Below are positions 1-13,808 of a DNA stretch of 64,000 bases, in pieces (position 1 is the stretch's first letter; every line of letters begins with the position of its first letter). This stretch comes from Spirosoma oryzicola (GTDB lineage Bacteria; Bacteroidota; Bacteroidia; Cytophagales; Spirosomataceae), in assembly GCF_021233055.1 (NCBI RefSeq), contig NZ_CP089543.1, positions 62,001 to 126,000 on the forward strand, written 5' to 3'. The notes under the pieces were generated by a model. That model worked only from the letters and a program-made list of their open reading frames with translations, had not been told where the DNA came from and did not search any database. The position numbers and the translations under genes are program-made.

Positions 1-314
1 ACGCCATGAATGATTCCATCAAACAGCCGGGGGGCACTGGCCAGTCGACCGGCTACCCAGCCACCCAGAAATAAAGAAATCAGGCTGCTGATGATGTACC
101 AGATGGCGCTGCCTATTCCTAATCCTGCCATTGGATTTTGTTCTTCCATCGGATCAATTGTCCCCAATCCTATACCTAATCCCAGTAAGGTCAGAAGCAT
201 TTGGGTGACAATAGCGACCAGGACACCGGCGAATACGGCACTCCAGGAGATCCGACTCAGAAAATTCATTCGTCCCAACCTGGGGAGATCCTCATAGGGG
301 ATTGTGTGTTCCAT
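1..314 (-). CDS. Small multi-pass membrane protein, PhnA-like/YrzE-like, 3' end outside the window
   Basis: Reading the minus strand from the ATG at 314 gives an open frame to the window edge, so only the first 104 residues are present. It begins MEHTIPYEDLPRLGRM, then has a hydrophobic segment (about residues 20-50, rich in LLGLGIGLG, followed by TIDP) and a second near residues 70-88 (IWYIISSLISLFLGGWVAG). The pattern of a first helix, a GLGIGLGTIDP loop, and GGWVAGRLA resembles small uncharacterised membrane proteins annotated as PhnA-like or YrzE-like. The opposite-strand frame at 10-297 is its shadow. The function is unknown; the family assignment is from memory of the motif pattern. Confidence 0.7.
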   Translation of the reverse strand, partial: MEHTIPYEDLPRLGRMNFLSRISWSAVFAGVLVAIVTQMLLTLLGLGIGLGTIDPMEEQNPMAGLGIGSAIWYIISSLISLFLGGWVAGRLASAPRLFDGIIHG

Positions 315-1152
315 AACGTTTTATTAAAGTTGTCGAGTAAAATAAAGCCTTACGATCAACCTGATCGGACCTAATGATTTCGGCTCGGCCTGCAACGTAT
401 AATCTCAACCCTATGGGTAGATGGTCAGCCTATTGAACCTATAGGTAAAGCTCATTAATAGCAAAGGTATTTCTTTCGGGCAAGGCAATCTATGATGGTT
501 ATCATACACCCTTATGACGCTTATCTAAACAGGCGCTTTGGGGCCTTACTACACCAATGTGGTCTCAATTGAGGGATTCTCTACCCTTTTCATGTATTTG
601 TTTCCAGGGAACGGTCCAGGCTCAGAAAGCAGCCTTGAACATTCCTCTAAACACTAGGTTACACTCGTTCGAAAGAGTTCAGACTGATCGTTAGCCTTCG
701 CTTTCTTCTTCGCACAAATGCTTAAACAAACCGTTTCCGCCACCAAGCCCTATGTGGCCAGGCTGGTCTGCGTCCTGCTCTCGCTGGTCATTATTATTTA
801 TGGATGGATTGCCCTTTCGTAAAGCCTTGCAGCGAACTAGCCTCCTAACTGAGTGGTTAGTTCAGGACCAGCCAGATTTAGGTAAAATAAAAAATAGAAT
901 AAAAAGGAAATGGTACCGGAGCCACTGTACCCTCCTCAGGTAGCTGGAGACAACGGTAAACTAGTAGCCGAAAACTATGGATTTAACTTTTTTAGAAATC
1001 TATCCGTTTAATAGATGTTGAACGCTGTCAGTCCTATACGGTTTCGGTATATTCCTGAATAGAAGATCCCTTCGGATCGGGCACATGGATTAAGGACGGA
1101 TTGTAATCCGCTATACCCGGCTATCACTAGTCGGGTTAACAACCTTTCCATC
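315..1152. other. Long intergenic region between the membrane protein and cheB
   Basis: This 838-base gap separates two divergent genes, so it must hold the promoters of both. I see no RNA gene or mobile element. The only possible coding signal is the 34-codon frame at 718-822, listed separately. Confidence 0.5.
718..822 (+). pseudogene. Possible N-terminal remnant of a membrane protein (AI-2E transporter-like)
   Basis: The ATG at 718 opens 34 codons reading MLKQTVSATKPYVARL followed by a hydrophobic run ending YGWIALS and a stop. The basic start followed by one leucine/valine/isoleucine helix resembles the first helix of AI-2E/YdiK-type transporters, but nothing homologous continues in any frame. 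It may be a truncated remnant or chance. Weak call. Confidence 0.22.
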
Positions 1153-2205
1153 ATGGCAAAACGCAACATTATTGTCATTGGCGCATCGACCGGTGGCGTT
1201 GAGGCATTTCAACAGCTTATTGACCGCTTACCCGACCATCTGGACGCAGCCATCTTTATCGTCTGGCATATGGCTCCCACGCTTCGTGGGGTGTTACCCC
1301 AGCTACTCAGTAAATTCACAACCATTCCCATTGCGCATGCCTACAACCATGAGCCACTTCAGACCAACCGCATTTATGTAGCGCCCCCCGACCATCATAT
1401 GCTGGTTGAAAATGGTACCATCCGTATCACACACGGCCCCAAAGAAAACCGTTTCCGACCTGCCATTGACCCGCTCTTTCGCTCAGCCGCATGTGCGTAT
1501 GGCAATCGGGTAATCGGCGTAGTCTTATCCGGCGCGCTCGACGACGGTAGTGCTGGCCTTTGGACCATCAAACATCACGGTGGCCTGGCCCTGGTACAAG
1601 ACCCCCAGGAAGCCCACGTAGCGGCAATGCCCGAAAATGCCATTCGTCTGGTAGCCGTCGATTACATTCTTCCCGTAGCCGAATTAGCGGCCAAGTTAGT
1701 CCAACTAGCTGGACAGGACGTTTCCGATTTCCCACAGATTTCTATGGAAGAAGATGAAAAAACGAAAACCGAGATTCGTATTGCGGCTGACGAGACGGCA
1801 CAAGGCCTAACCATAATGGAGCACGGTCAATCCAGTCGCTATGCGTGCCCGGAGTGTCATGGCGTACTAACCCAAATCAGAGAAGGTTCGCTATCCCGCT
1901 TTCGTTGCCATACCGGACACGCTTACTCGTCTGATACACTGCTGGCAACTATAACGGAAAAAATTGAGGAAAACCTCTATGGTGCCCTTCGTGGAGTGGA
2001 CGAAAGTATTGTTCTGCTTAACCAATTGGGCGATCAGCTGGCCGAAACAAATCAGCCCAGGCAGGCAGCTATTTATTTCCAGAAAGCACAAGAGGCCTAC
2101 CTACGAGGAGAACACATTCGACAAGCTATTCGTACGCACGAGCCATTGAGCCTCGAAAAGCTGACGCATCCAGATACCGATGTAATCCTCAACAACTTAC
2201 ATTAG
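1153..2205 (+). CDS. cheB: Stand-alone CheB-type methylesterase/glutamine deamidase domain protein
   Basis: 350 aa. Residues 1-185 form a CheB methylesterase domain. The nucleophile is S12 in GASTGG, the catalytic histidine fits H39 (VWHMAPT), and the aspartate fits D131 in LSGALDDGSAG. There is no N-terminal receiver domain, unlike classical chemotaxis CheB. Residues about 228-260 carry a zinc-ribbon-like CPEC...CHTGHAYS motif, and a helical tail follows (about 265-330). The start is the ATG at 1153. CheB enzymes remove methyl groups from receptor glutamates, but no methyl-accepting protein, CheA or CheW lies nearby, so the substrate is probably not a chemoreceptor. It lies 48 bases upstream of a giant CheB-CheR kinase, suggesting a shared operon and sensory pathway. 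Confidence 0.88.
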   Translation: MAKRNIIVIGASTGGVEAFQQLIDRLPDHLDAAIFIVWHMAPTLRGVLPQLLSKFTTIPIAHAYNHEPLQTNRIYVAPPDHHMLVENGTIRITHGPKENRFRPAIDPLFRSAACAYGNRVIGVVLSGALDDGSAGLWTIKHHGGLALVQDPQEAHVAAMPENAIRLVAVDYILPVAELAAKLVQLAGQDVSDFPQISMEEDEKTKTEIRIAADETAQGLTIMEHGQSSRYACPECHGVLTQIREGSLSRFRCHTGHAYSSDTLLATITEKIEENLYGALRGVDESIVLLNQLGDQLAETNQPRQAAIYFQKAQEAYLRGEHIRQAIRTHEPLSLEKLTHPDTDVILNNLH

Positions 2206-2253
2206 ATGTTATTAACTTCCTAAAACCATTCTTAACCAGCCACACGATAACCA

Positions 2254-6702
<4,449 letters not shown>

Positions 6703-6736
6703 CCATTAGTATAACTCTCCGTAATCCGATCCTCTC

Positions 6737-7483
6737 ATGGCCACACCAACCAATGACCGCAACACCCAACTTAGACAGTTAGCCGACTACTTAGTGTCCC
6801 GTCAGGAGACGATCATAAACCAGTGGTGGACCAGATGCTCACAAAATGAAGATTTTCAGGTATGTTCCAGCGTTTCAATGAAAGACTTTACCGATCAACT
6901 CCCGCCCCTGCTGACTCTATTTACACAGAGTGTCACGGGGGAGCCCCATGAAAGTGACCACCTTAAAAGAGCCAGCCAATACTGGGTTAAGCGCTGGCAA
7001 CGTGGCTACCCGCTAGCTATCGTATTGACCGAATTAGATTACTTTTACGATAGCCTTGATCTGGAAATTCAGCAGTTTCTGGAACGCTATCCTCAAACGC
7101 AGCCGGGGGTAATTATTCCGTTTTATGCGCAACTGTTCCGACTATGGAAGGCAGTCAATAATGATATTACGATACAGTTTGATCAACTACAGCAGGCAAC
7201 ATCCAACGAACAGATACAAAAGCTGCAGACAGAGATTAATAGCCTTCACCAATCAACCCGTCAACGGGTTGGCCTCCTGCAGCATACCGTACATGATTTA
7301 CGAAGTCAGTTTGGTATCATCTCCACGGCTACTACTTTACGACAAGGGCCGCTTGCCGACGATGAACGGGCAAAATTGAGGGATATGGTAACGCGAGCCT
7401 CGAAAACTGCCAATCTCCTATTTTCTAAATTGCTGGCAGACGGTGAGGAAGAGCAAGCCCGATTGGCACCCGATAGTGAGTAA
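6737..7483 (+). CDS. RsbRD-like sensor protein with a kinase dimerisation segment but no ATPase domain
   Basis: 248 aa, starting 34 bases after the hybrid kinase. Residues about 10-150 are helical and match the style of RsbRD N-terminal domains (QETIINQWWTRC, conserved tryptophans, paired helices). Residues about 155-240 are a coiled coil followed by a DHp-like helix pair with HDLRSQFGIISTA, where H can be aligned with the phospho-accepting histidine of a HisKA domain. The protein ends before any HATPase domain and no such sequence follows in another frame. It may be a phosphotransfer or scaffold partner of the hybrid kinase, or a naturally short kinase relative. The role is inference; the missing ATPase domain is observed. 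Confidence 0.65.
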   Translation: MATPTNDRNTQLRQLADYLVSRQETIINQWWTRCSQNEDFQVCSSVSMKDFTDQLPPLLTLFTQSVTGEPHESDHLKRASQYWVKRWQRGYPLAIVLTELDYFYDSLDLEIQQFLERYPQTQPGVIIPFYAQLFRLWKAVNNDITIQFDQLQQATSNEQIQKLQTEINSLHQSTRQRVGLLQHTVHDLRSQFGIISTATTLRQGPLADDERAKLRDMVTRASKTANLLFSKLLADGEEEQARLAPDSE

Positions 7484-7529
7484 ACGGTCCGATTAAGGGC
7501 GAGTGGTATACGGATACTCAGAAATTAGA

Positions 7530-8003
7530 TTAGCCAAGGGGTAGGGTAACTGTTTTCCACCAGTAGGCTCGCAACGACTCAATGTAGTGCAGCCACTGAG
7601 CATGATCGGTAGGCTTCACTATATAGGAATTGGCCCCAAGTTCGTAGCCCCGCAGAACATCCTGATGCTTAGCAGAATAAGAAAGTAGGGTAAGGAGAAT
7701 TAAGCGATAAGGCGAATCCTTTCTTTTTATCTGCTCAACGAAGCGTAACCCATCCTCAGCGAGAGGTAAATACAGGTCTAACAAAATCAAACGGGGTAAT
7801 TGCTGTTTAAGTGCCTGACAGTGGCGAAGCTGTCGAAGGGCTTCCTCGCCCGACAAAGCGACTTGCAACCCTATTTCAGGTATACATCCTTTCAGTACTG
7901 TCCGAATCAGATCACATTGATCTGGATTGTCGTCGATTAAAAGAATGCTGGCTCCCCGGAAATTTCGTCGGATGGTAGTTTCTGGTCCATACAAATTATG
8001 CAT
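7530..8003 (-). CDS. Single-domain response regulator
   Basis: 157 aa. A receiver domain spans about residues 18-145: acidic pair D24-D25, phosphorylatable D76 in LLDLYLP, and the conserved lysine in IVKP. There is no output domain, so it probably acts by protein contact or in a phosphorelay. It converges with the 6737-7483 gene (46-base gap) and is the likely partner of the kinases encoded just upstream, although it is transcribed from its own promoter in the 8004-8371 gap. Confidence 0.85.
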   Translation of the reverse strand: MHNLYGPETTIRRNFRGASILLIDDNPDQCDLIRTVLKGCIPEIGLQVALSGEEALRQLRHCQALKQQLPRLILLDLYLPLAEDGLRFVEQIKRKDSPYRLILLTLLSYSAKHQDVLRGYELGANSYIVKPTDHAQWLHYIESLRAYWWKTVTLPLG

Positions 8004-8371
8004 AGCTTTTGGGGTTAGTGACTAGTTTCGCTGACGGTTCGCCAAGTAGAAAGTGTTTTTACAAGAAACAAATTAAACGTTAACTATATTTATATATGAT
8101 AATATTTAAAATGTACTAATAAACTTAACAGACAAAGCTGTAGTCGCTGTTTACTAGTTTAGTTAACAGCGACTAGATGCTAGCGGAAAGTGCAGAAAAA
8201 CGTAAAACCAACTTATACGTCTGCTGCAATTTTTGAAAATCAAGTAGTCAACCAACAGGTACCAATACTCCAGTGTAGTAGGGTAGTTAATGATTATGAC
8301 GGCTAATACGGGTTGCTCTCTTGTTAATTAGCCAACCTGCCTATTTGATTGGCTCCTTTTGTACGAGACGC
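8004..8371. other. AT-rich intergenic region
   Basis: This 368-base gap holds the promoter side of the response regulator and the 3' side of the 8372-8716 gene. It is strongly AT-rich around 8060-8130. I see no coding frame, strong hairpin or RNA gene. Confidence 0.5.
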
Positions 8372-8716
8372 CTAAAAGTCCGCTTTATTAAAATTAGCTG
8401 GCTTTGCCGTTTGATACCAGCTTTGATATAATTCAAAACCGGCCCGTCTGTATTGATGCAGTAAGAGAGAGAATTGCTGGGCTGAAAAGACCCGATCAGG
8501 CAATAAAACCTGCGTGTTGATAAATGTCTTCAAGCCATTAGATTCTGTCTGTAGATATTTCCAGAATAGCCAGTCCTGGCTTGACAGATGTTTTTTGAGG
8601 TAAGCGTTTTCAGATCGCTTACTAGCCGTTTGCGTGTTAGGGGACAATTGCCTGAAGCATTTGATTGCCTGAATTATGCGACCTAAGGCATTTAATTCAT
8701 CAATAGTTGGACTCAT
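8372..8716 (-). CDS. Hypothetical protein, 114 aa
   Basis: Not recognised. It starts MSPTIDELNALGRIIQAIKC and looks soluble and mostly helical, with several aromatic residues (WLFWKYLQ, YQSWYQ) and no signal peptide or membrane segment. The frame is free-standing with no better opposite-strand alternative, and its composition looks protein-like. It could be a small adaptor near the signalling cluster, but nothing in the sequence shows this. Confidence 0.5.
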   Translation of the reverse strand: MSPTIDELNALGRIIQAIKCFRQLSPNTQTASKRSENAYLKKHLSSQDWLFWKYLQTESNGLKTFINTQVLLPDRVFSAQQFSLLLHQYRRAGFELYQSWYQTAKPANFNKADF

Positions 8717-8826
8717 GGGTAAATATTTGCCTTTATGAGGTGATTAAGGTCAGGTGAGGGAAGTAGCATTTTTAAATGTAACGCCAGGAAGGCCATTGAG
8801 AACCACGGATTCGCCTTATTGCCTAT

Positions 8827-8865
8827 GAGCCAGATCAGAATCAATTTTCTCTCCTGATCTGGCTC
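8827..8865. terminator. Hairpin with 12-bp arms
   Basis: GAGCCAGATCAG (8827-8838) pairs perfectly with CTGATCTGGCTC (8854-8865) around a 15-base loop. It lies in the gap downstream of the desaturase remnant (minus strand) and upstream of the start of the 8372-8716 gene, and could terminate the former. No clear T tract follows. Confidence 0.5.
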
Positions 8866-9141
8866 TACCATCATGTATAGCCGGAACAATTGTTTGTTGA
8901 TGGAGCGATCGTAAACCTGATAAAGGTGAATAAGTAGCTAAAGTGGGTAATGAGTATACAGGGGGAGCGCCTACCTGGTAAGCAAAACTAATAGCTGTTT
9001 ACAAACTAATCTATGACCATTGTCGGTGTGTAACATGATGGTTATCATTATTTTTCAAAGGCAATACCTGTGTAGATTCTTTGAAAGTGGACTGGATTGC
9101 CCAACGCTTCAATATTGCCCAACAGCTAGACCAGCTAAGAT

Positions 9142-10207
9142 TCAGCACACCAGCTCAGCCGTAGTTGGCGTTGTTATTCGCATCGTTCGGCGTTGTAACA
9201 ATGCCATGGCTTCAGTATCGCTGGAGAAAGCCCCATTCAGGTTGACCATATGTCTGGCCAACGTGCTGTAGCGTTTACGCATCAGAAGAAAGAAAACCTG
9301 GCCGAAGTCCAGTCCATCAAAAATAATAGCCTGGTGACTGGCATACTGATCCAGTGTTTTAAGAAAAAACGTCGGGTGTTCAATCCAGTGCATGGCAGGT
9401 CTGAGGTGGTGGCTAATGTGATACCCCTCATTCCAGCACGCTTTATTATATCCCACATTAATGCAGGTAATACTGTTTTTTATTCGCATTACCAGGATCG
9501 TCAGCATCCACAAATGCATGTTGCGTCCAGTTACCAAGCATGGCCACCAGGCGATAAATAACCAGAGGCAACAAAAAGACCATCATTGTAGCCGGCCAGT
9601 TTACAAAACAGAGTAGCAAGCATAGGGCACCGAAAGCAATTTCGCCTGTTAACCTCCGTCTGGCCAGTTTAGATCGATTTTTTCGGTGCAGATACGACAG
9701 CAGGTTTCGGACGCCAATAGCAAAAAAACGACCGAAATAAGCCAGGAAACTTCGCCAGCTATCCCGCTGGAAGCCCATGGTACTGCTGTCATCATCTTCT
9801 AGATTATTTTCGGCATGATGCATACCGATGTGGTGACTATAATAAGTTTCGGGGGTGTGGACAAAAAAAGGGGCCAGGACCCAGGGAAGGTAGTAATTCA
9901 TCCAGCCATACTCCGACTTAAATAGGTGCCGATGGCTCGTGCAGTGAAGCATAAGCCCCAAAGGGCCTTTAATCCCAAAATTGTTTACCCCGAAATGAAG
10001 AGTGGTCAGGCCCCACCAAGTCCAGCCCGTTATAAAGGGCATAAACAACATAATACTCAACGGGATCAGGCTACCACTGATGTAGATTATCAAATAAATA
10101 AAAGGCAGATCGCGATCATTCTTAATAAAGCGCAGAAAAAACTCATCGGTCCGCGTGTAATTCTTTCCCGTGAATACCGGATCATGAATAAGGCCTAATT
10201 ACTTCAT
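9142..10207 (-). pseudogene. Fatty-acid desaturase, interrupted by a stop at codon 3 and a +1 insertion
   Basis: Two minus-strand frames make one membrane desaturase. The upstream frame carries the histidine boxes HCTSHRHLF and HHIGMHH and membrane helices, reaches GNWTQHAFVDADDPGNA, then ends at 9458. The expected continuation (NSITCINVG... then GYHISHHL with the third histidine box) is in the next frame. Removing one A from the six-A run (T run at about 9476-9481 on +) restores continuity. At the 5' end the natural reading is ATG AAG TAA TTA GGC CTT from 10207, so an in-frame TAA sits at codon 3 and the next in-frame ATG (10093) would lose about 38 conserved residues. These enzymes insert double bonds into acyl chains at the membrane. 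With two lesions it is probably a pseudogene, but sequencing error cannot be excluded for the A-run. Confidence 0.8.
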
Positions 10208-10305
10208 TTCAACTAAATCAATTGGGAAAGACCGGCCACCAGCGCCCGTTGCAAACGAATAGGTTTAGCCAAGTACACATCGTTGTAAACCTATAGCCAG
10301 GTGCA

Positions 10306-11205
10306 TTACGCGGGTTCGGCAGCCATGCCTTTCCAACGGTTGTGCGACCATAACCAGAACACAGGCGCATGGGTTATAACCCGCTCAAGAGCCTGATAGT
10401 ACTGTCGTGTGATAGCCAGGGGTACCGTTTTAGCCGCCTGTTCACTCAGTAATCGAAAGGTGAATTGATATTGAAATCGAGCCGTTTGCCTAGCCTCAAT
10501 ACTCAGAACAGCCGCATTAGATAGCATTGCCATGCGTTCTGCTCCAATCTGTACCGCCGTATCCTGATGCAAGAACGGCAGATGATGTTTGGTGCTTCCA
10601 GGGCCGGGACGCTGATCGGCAATCAGTAACAGCAAGGGAAGATCATGAGGGTCTCGCAGAACCATTAATGCCTGACGGTAGAAATTTTGCTTGGGAATCA
10701 GGCTCATGCCTAAACGCGACCGTAGGTAAATCAATAATCGATTGAGCCAGTGGTTTTTGATAGGGCTGTAGGCGGTATAAACCGGGTAGTCGGTAAGTTG
10801 AGGAAGTTTGACCAAATACTCCCAATTGCCGTAATGCGAAGCGAGTAAAACAACAGGGCGGTGCGCCTGGTGTAAAGTAGACAGCAGATCAGGGTTCGTA
10901 AAACGAGCTAGTTGCTCCCGATGCGCGTCCGAAGCACAGAAAAATAAGAACGGCTCTACGCATAAATCGCTAATGTGTCGGTAATAGCCATTTAACAGTT
11001 CTCGGTATTCCAGAGTTGATCGGCCAGGAAAAGCCCTGGTCAGGTTCGTAATGATCATCCTGTAGCGATACCGGAGCCCATAACGCAGGATCATAAATAA
11101 GACAAAAGACAAACCTTTCGCGATGAAGAGAAGCAAATTCCAAGTAATAGCAAGGGATTTAGTGGTCGTTGACGTTGAGCTGATCATATTCCAAAGTTCG
11201 ACCAT
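10306..11205 (-). CDS. LpxL/HtrB-like acyltransferase
   Basis: 299 aa. A hydrophobic N-terminal segment (about residues 18-42) anchors it to the inner membrane. The catalytic HX4E motif is H124-YGNW-E129 (LLASHYGNWE), with a downstream block LLLLIADQRPGPG and HLPFL as in the lipid A late acyltransferase family. These enzymes transfer a secondary acyl chain to lipid A or related lipids from acyl-ACP. It sits directly upstream of the broken desaturase on the same strand (98-base gap), which suggests a former membrane-lipid modification pair. The exact substrate is not determined by sequence alone. Confidence 0.85.
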   Translation of the reverse strand: MVELWNMISSTSTTTKSLAITWNLLLFIAKGLSFVLFMILRYGLRYRYRMIITNLTRAFPGRSTLEYRELLNGYYRHISDLCVEPFLFFCASDAHREQLARFTNPDLLSTLHQAHRPVVLLASHYGNWEYLVKLPQLTDYPVYTAYSPIKNHWLNRLLIYLRSRLGMSLIPKQNFYRQALMVLRDPHDLPLLLLIADQRPGPGSTKHHLPFLHQDTAVQIGAERMAMLSNAAVLSIEARQTARFQYQFTFRLLSEQAAKTVPLAITRQYYQALERVITHAPVFWLWSHNRWKGMAAEPA

Positions 11206-11304
11206 TCAACTTCCCTCACCTATGATTGAAAACCTGATAGCCATGATGGGCATCAGCTAACGTACTGACCGATGTCAGCTCATAAGCTGATAGGAATCAG
11301 TATG

Positions 11305-12396
11305 TCAGTGTTTCAGCCGGGTAAGCCGATCAATATCCAGTAATGTAATCTGACTGCCTGAAAGCTCCAGCATCTCTTCGGCCCGTAAATCACTCAATAC
11401 CCGGATCACGGTTTCGGAAGAAGCCCCTACTAATTGAGACCAGTTCTCACGCGATAACGTCATGGATAAGGAGCGATTACCACTCGACGGTTCGTTGGGG
11501 GGCAGCTTTGTGGGCATACGCTTCGATTCATGGGCCACGGAATAAAAGGTACGATGAACTAGCAGCAAAGCCTCCGCAACCCGTTTCCGAACGGGTTGGT
11601 AAGCCAGTTTAAGTAAGCGTTCGTCGCGTTGATTCAATTCAATCGCTAGCAGACGCATGAAGTAAGCGCCTATATCGAGGTGATTAGCTACGAATGCCAG
11701 AAATTCAGCTTTGGGAAGGGTACAGATTTCCGCATCCAGTAGCACTTCGGCCGATTCGCCATGAGGGTTGCTTAGTATCAAACCCGGCAAGCCGACAAAA
11801 TCACCCTCACCTGATAAAGTGGTGATGAAGGCATTGCCGGAAGCATCGGTTTTAAAATGCTTTACCTGGCCACTCCGAATATAAAAAAGATTTATCGGCG
11901 CATCCCCCTCTGTGAACAGAACTTGTTTCTTCGTGTAGCGAAGGGAAGAATAAGGTATTCCATCCGCATGCCGAAACGCGTCCAGAAAATCGGATAGCCC
12001 TGGCTGATCGACACCCTGTCCTGTTTGCTCAGCTTTTTTCAGTCGAAGTTCGACAGCCGCTAGCAGGTCAATGTCGTCGATTGGCTTGGTCAGATAGTCA
12101 TCGGCACCCAGGTTCATGCCATTACGGACGTGGGCAGGGTCAACTTTTGCCGTCAGAAAAATAAAAGGTATCCGGGCGGTAGCTGGATCTTTGGTCAGAA
12201 TATGTAAGACGCCATAACCATCCAGCCCGGGCATCAGGATATCGCATAAAATCAAATCAGGTCTGGCCGATCGGGCAAACTCAACGCCTTGCCTGCCATC
12301 AATAGCCTGAACAACATGGTACCGGGCCATTTGCAACATCTCGGCAATGTTTTCACGGACTTCCTGTTTGTCTTCGATGACCAAAATGGTTTTCAT
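11305..12396 (-). CDS. Receiver-CRP fusion transcription regulator
   Basis: 363 aa. An N-terminal receiver (about residues 1-122; D52 in LCDILMPGLDG, lysine in YLTKP) is followed by a cyclic-nucleotide-binding-fold effector domain (about 150-265; GDFVGLPGL) and a CRP/FNR-type winged helix with recognition helix region LSRENWSQLVGASSETVIRVL (about 310-340). It looks like a phosphorylation-controlled CRP-type DNA-binding protein rather than a plain cAMP sensor; the usual cAMP-contact arginine pattern is not obvious. It lies 5 bases downstream of the kinase gene, so the two form an operon and a two-component pair. The fusion architecture is observed; the pairing is inference. Confidence 0.9.
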   Translation of the reverse strand: MKTILVIEDKQEVRENIAEMLQMARYHVVQAIDGRQGVEFARSARPDLILCDILMPGLDGYGVLHILTKDPATARIPFIFLTAKVDPAHVRNGMNLGADDYLTKPIDDIDLLAAVELRLKKAEQTGQGVDQPGLSDFLDAFRHADGIPYSSLRYTKKQVLFTEGDAPINLFYIRSGQVKHFKTDASGNAFITTLSGEGDFVGLPGLILSNPHGESAEVLLDAEICTLPKAEFLAFVANHLDIGAYFMRLLAIELNQRDERLLKLAYQPVRKRVAEALLLVHRTFYSVAHESKRMPTKLPPNEPSSGNRSLSMTLSRENWSQLVGASSETVIRVLSDLRAEEMLELSGSQITLLDIDRLTRLKH

Positions 12397-12401
12397 GCTA
12401 G

Positions 12402-13361
12402 CTAGTTTGTTAAAGGCAGTTGAACCGTGAAGGTAGTTCCCTGGCCTACCTGGCTCGTAAAGGTTATTGATCCCCCCATCAATTCCGCATAGCGTTTAGC
12501 CAAGTATAGTCCCAGGCCTGTACCCTGAATGGGCACGGCGTTACGAGCACGAAAAAAATGACTAAATAGCTTGTCTTTATCCGCATCAGGAATACCAATA
12601 CCCTGATCGGAGACCGTAAAGATAGCGTGGTTGTGTTGAGTAGCGCTAACCAACTGAATATCTGTATCCTCAGCAGAATATCTGCTCGCATTGATTAGTA
12701 GATTAATCAGGATATTTTTGAGAAGCTGACCATCCAGATTAAGCCATAAAGGCCCTGTTTGCGGAAGGTAATGAAACAGCTGCCTGGGTTTTGCCATGGT
12801 CTCCACACTGGTGATCGCTTCCTGACAAAGAGCGGTAATCTCCATCGGCAGGGCATTAGACCCTACGGCATTCTGATCGATCTGACTGATGCTCAGAAAA
12901 TCATTGAGCATACTGGTTAAACTATTTACTGCGGCTTTAATGCGTTGTATATGGCGCTCCCGATTAGCGCCCTCCTCAGGAGCGCTATACCGGCTAATAA
13001 GCGAAGCTGAAGACAAAATGGTCATCATCGGGGTGCGAAACTCATGGGAGGCCAGTGTAATAAAGTTTGATTTCAATTCATTCAGCTCGCGCTCCCGAAC
13101 GAGCAGCTTGCTTTGTTCTGCTTCGACATGACGATGCCTCGCAACCACATCCTGCGCTTGCTGCAGGGCGGATTGGACAAGATCCAGTTCCTGCCTGCAG
13201 TCGGCTACCTGCTGAAGCAGTTGCTGATAAGTCTGTTCGAGTTGAGATATGTGCCGATTCTCTTCGTTATCACCCCCGATTTGTTCTGTGTTTAGGTCGT
13301 TCATCGTTGCTATTAATATAGGAAGCTTTTCAGGCGAAGCGAATCCAATCGACTGTGACAC
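12402..13361 (-). CDS. Soluble sensor histidine kinase
   Basis: 319 aa from the ATG at 13361. An internal ATG at 13304 (MNDLNTEQIGG) is an equally good start. Residues about 35-95 are a coiled coil, HisKA follows with H106 in LASHEFRTPM, and HATPase covers about 205-318 (NLLINASRYSA, DQGIGIPD, GTGLGLYLAKRYAEL). There is no membrane segment or recognisable input domain, so the signal probably reaches it through the coiled coil or a partner. It is translated just ahead of the receiver-CRP regulator, its likely substrate. Confidence 0.9.
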   Translation of the reverse strand: MSQSIGFASPEKLPILIATMNDLNTEQIGGDNEENRHISQLEQTYQQLLQQVADCRQELDLVQSALQQAQDVVARHRHVEAEQSKLLVRERELNELKSNFITLASHEFRTPMMTILSSASLISRYSAPEEGANRERHIQRIKAAVNSLTSMLNDFLSISQIDQNAVGSNALPMEITALCQEAITSVETMAKPRQLFHYLPQTGPLWLNLDGQLLKNILINLLINASRYSAEDTDIQLVSATQHNHAIFTVSDQGIGIPDADKDKLFSHFFRARNAVPIQGTGLGLYLAKRYAELMGGSITFTSQVGQGTTFTVQLPLTN

Positions 13362-13696
13362 GAATGGTAAACGGAGAGAAGGGGTACGTATGTTTAAGGC
13401 AAACCGACATTACTTAATCCACGCAGGTAAGCATAAAGCGATCAACGTATCTAAATTTAACGATATACAAGTTAAATAAAAAGGCTACATAATCGGTAAC
13501 CACTAGTTGGCATCAGTTAACCTCAAGTGTGATACACTTAACACATTTGGCTTAGGATTGATCCTTATTGTGTCTGCCCATTCATCAACGTGATGAGCTT
13601 TGCACAAATAGCCTCTCGGGTCAACACTTTTCAGGACGGGTCATTGTAAAAATCGTTCACGAAAACCTCCGAATTAATGATACACAAATTGCACAT

Positions 13697-13723
13697 CGTC
13701 TCACTTAGGAGCGTTTAAAGATA
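13697..13723 (+). repeat. Dispersed hairpin repeat, copy 1
   Basis: The core CGTCTCACTTAGGAGCGTTT is shared with at least nine other intergenic sites in this window. The copy at 47873-47955 is the fullest. This one lacks a clear right arm (AAAGATA instead of TGAGA/TAAGA). Confidence 0.6.
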
Positions 13724-13808
13724 CACCAGAAGATGGCCTGATAGGGGGTTGTTACCAACTGTGCATTAATAGTATGTCGTATATGGTAGAGCAAGGACAG
13801 AAGAATAA

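Noticed and set aside
10..297. Plus-strand frame of 95 codons at the left edge
   Set aside because: The opposite strand carries a convincing membrane protein with a natural start at 314; this frame is its shadow.
9476..9481. Programmed frameshifting in the desaturase
   Set aside because: The required shift is +1 on AAA AAA CAG, which is not a standard slippery arrangement, and the gene also has an early stop, so decay or error is simpler.
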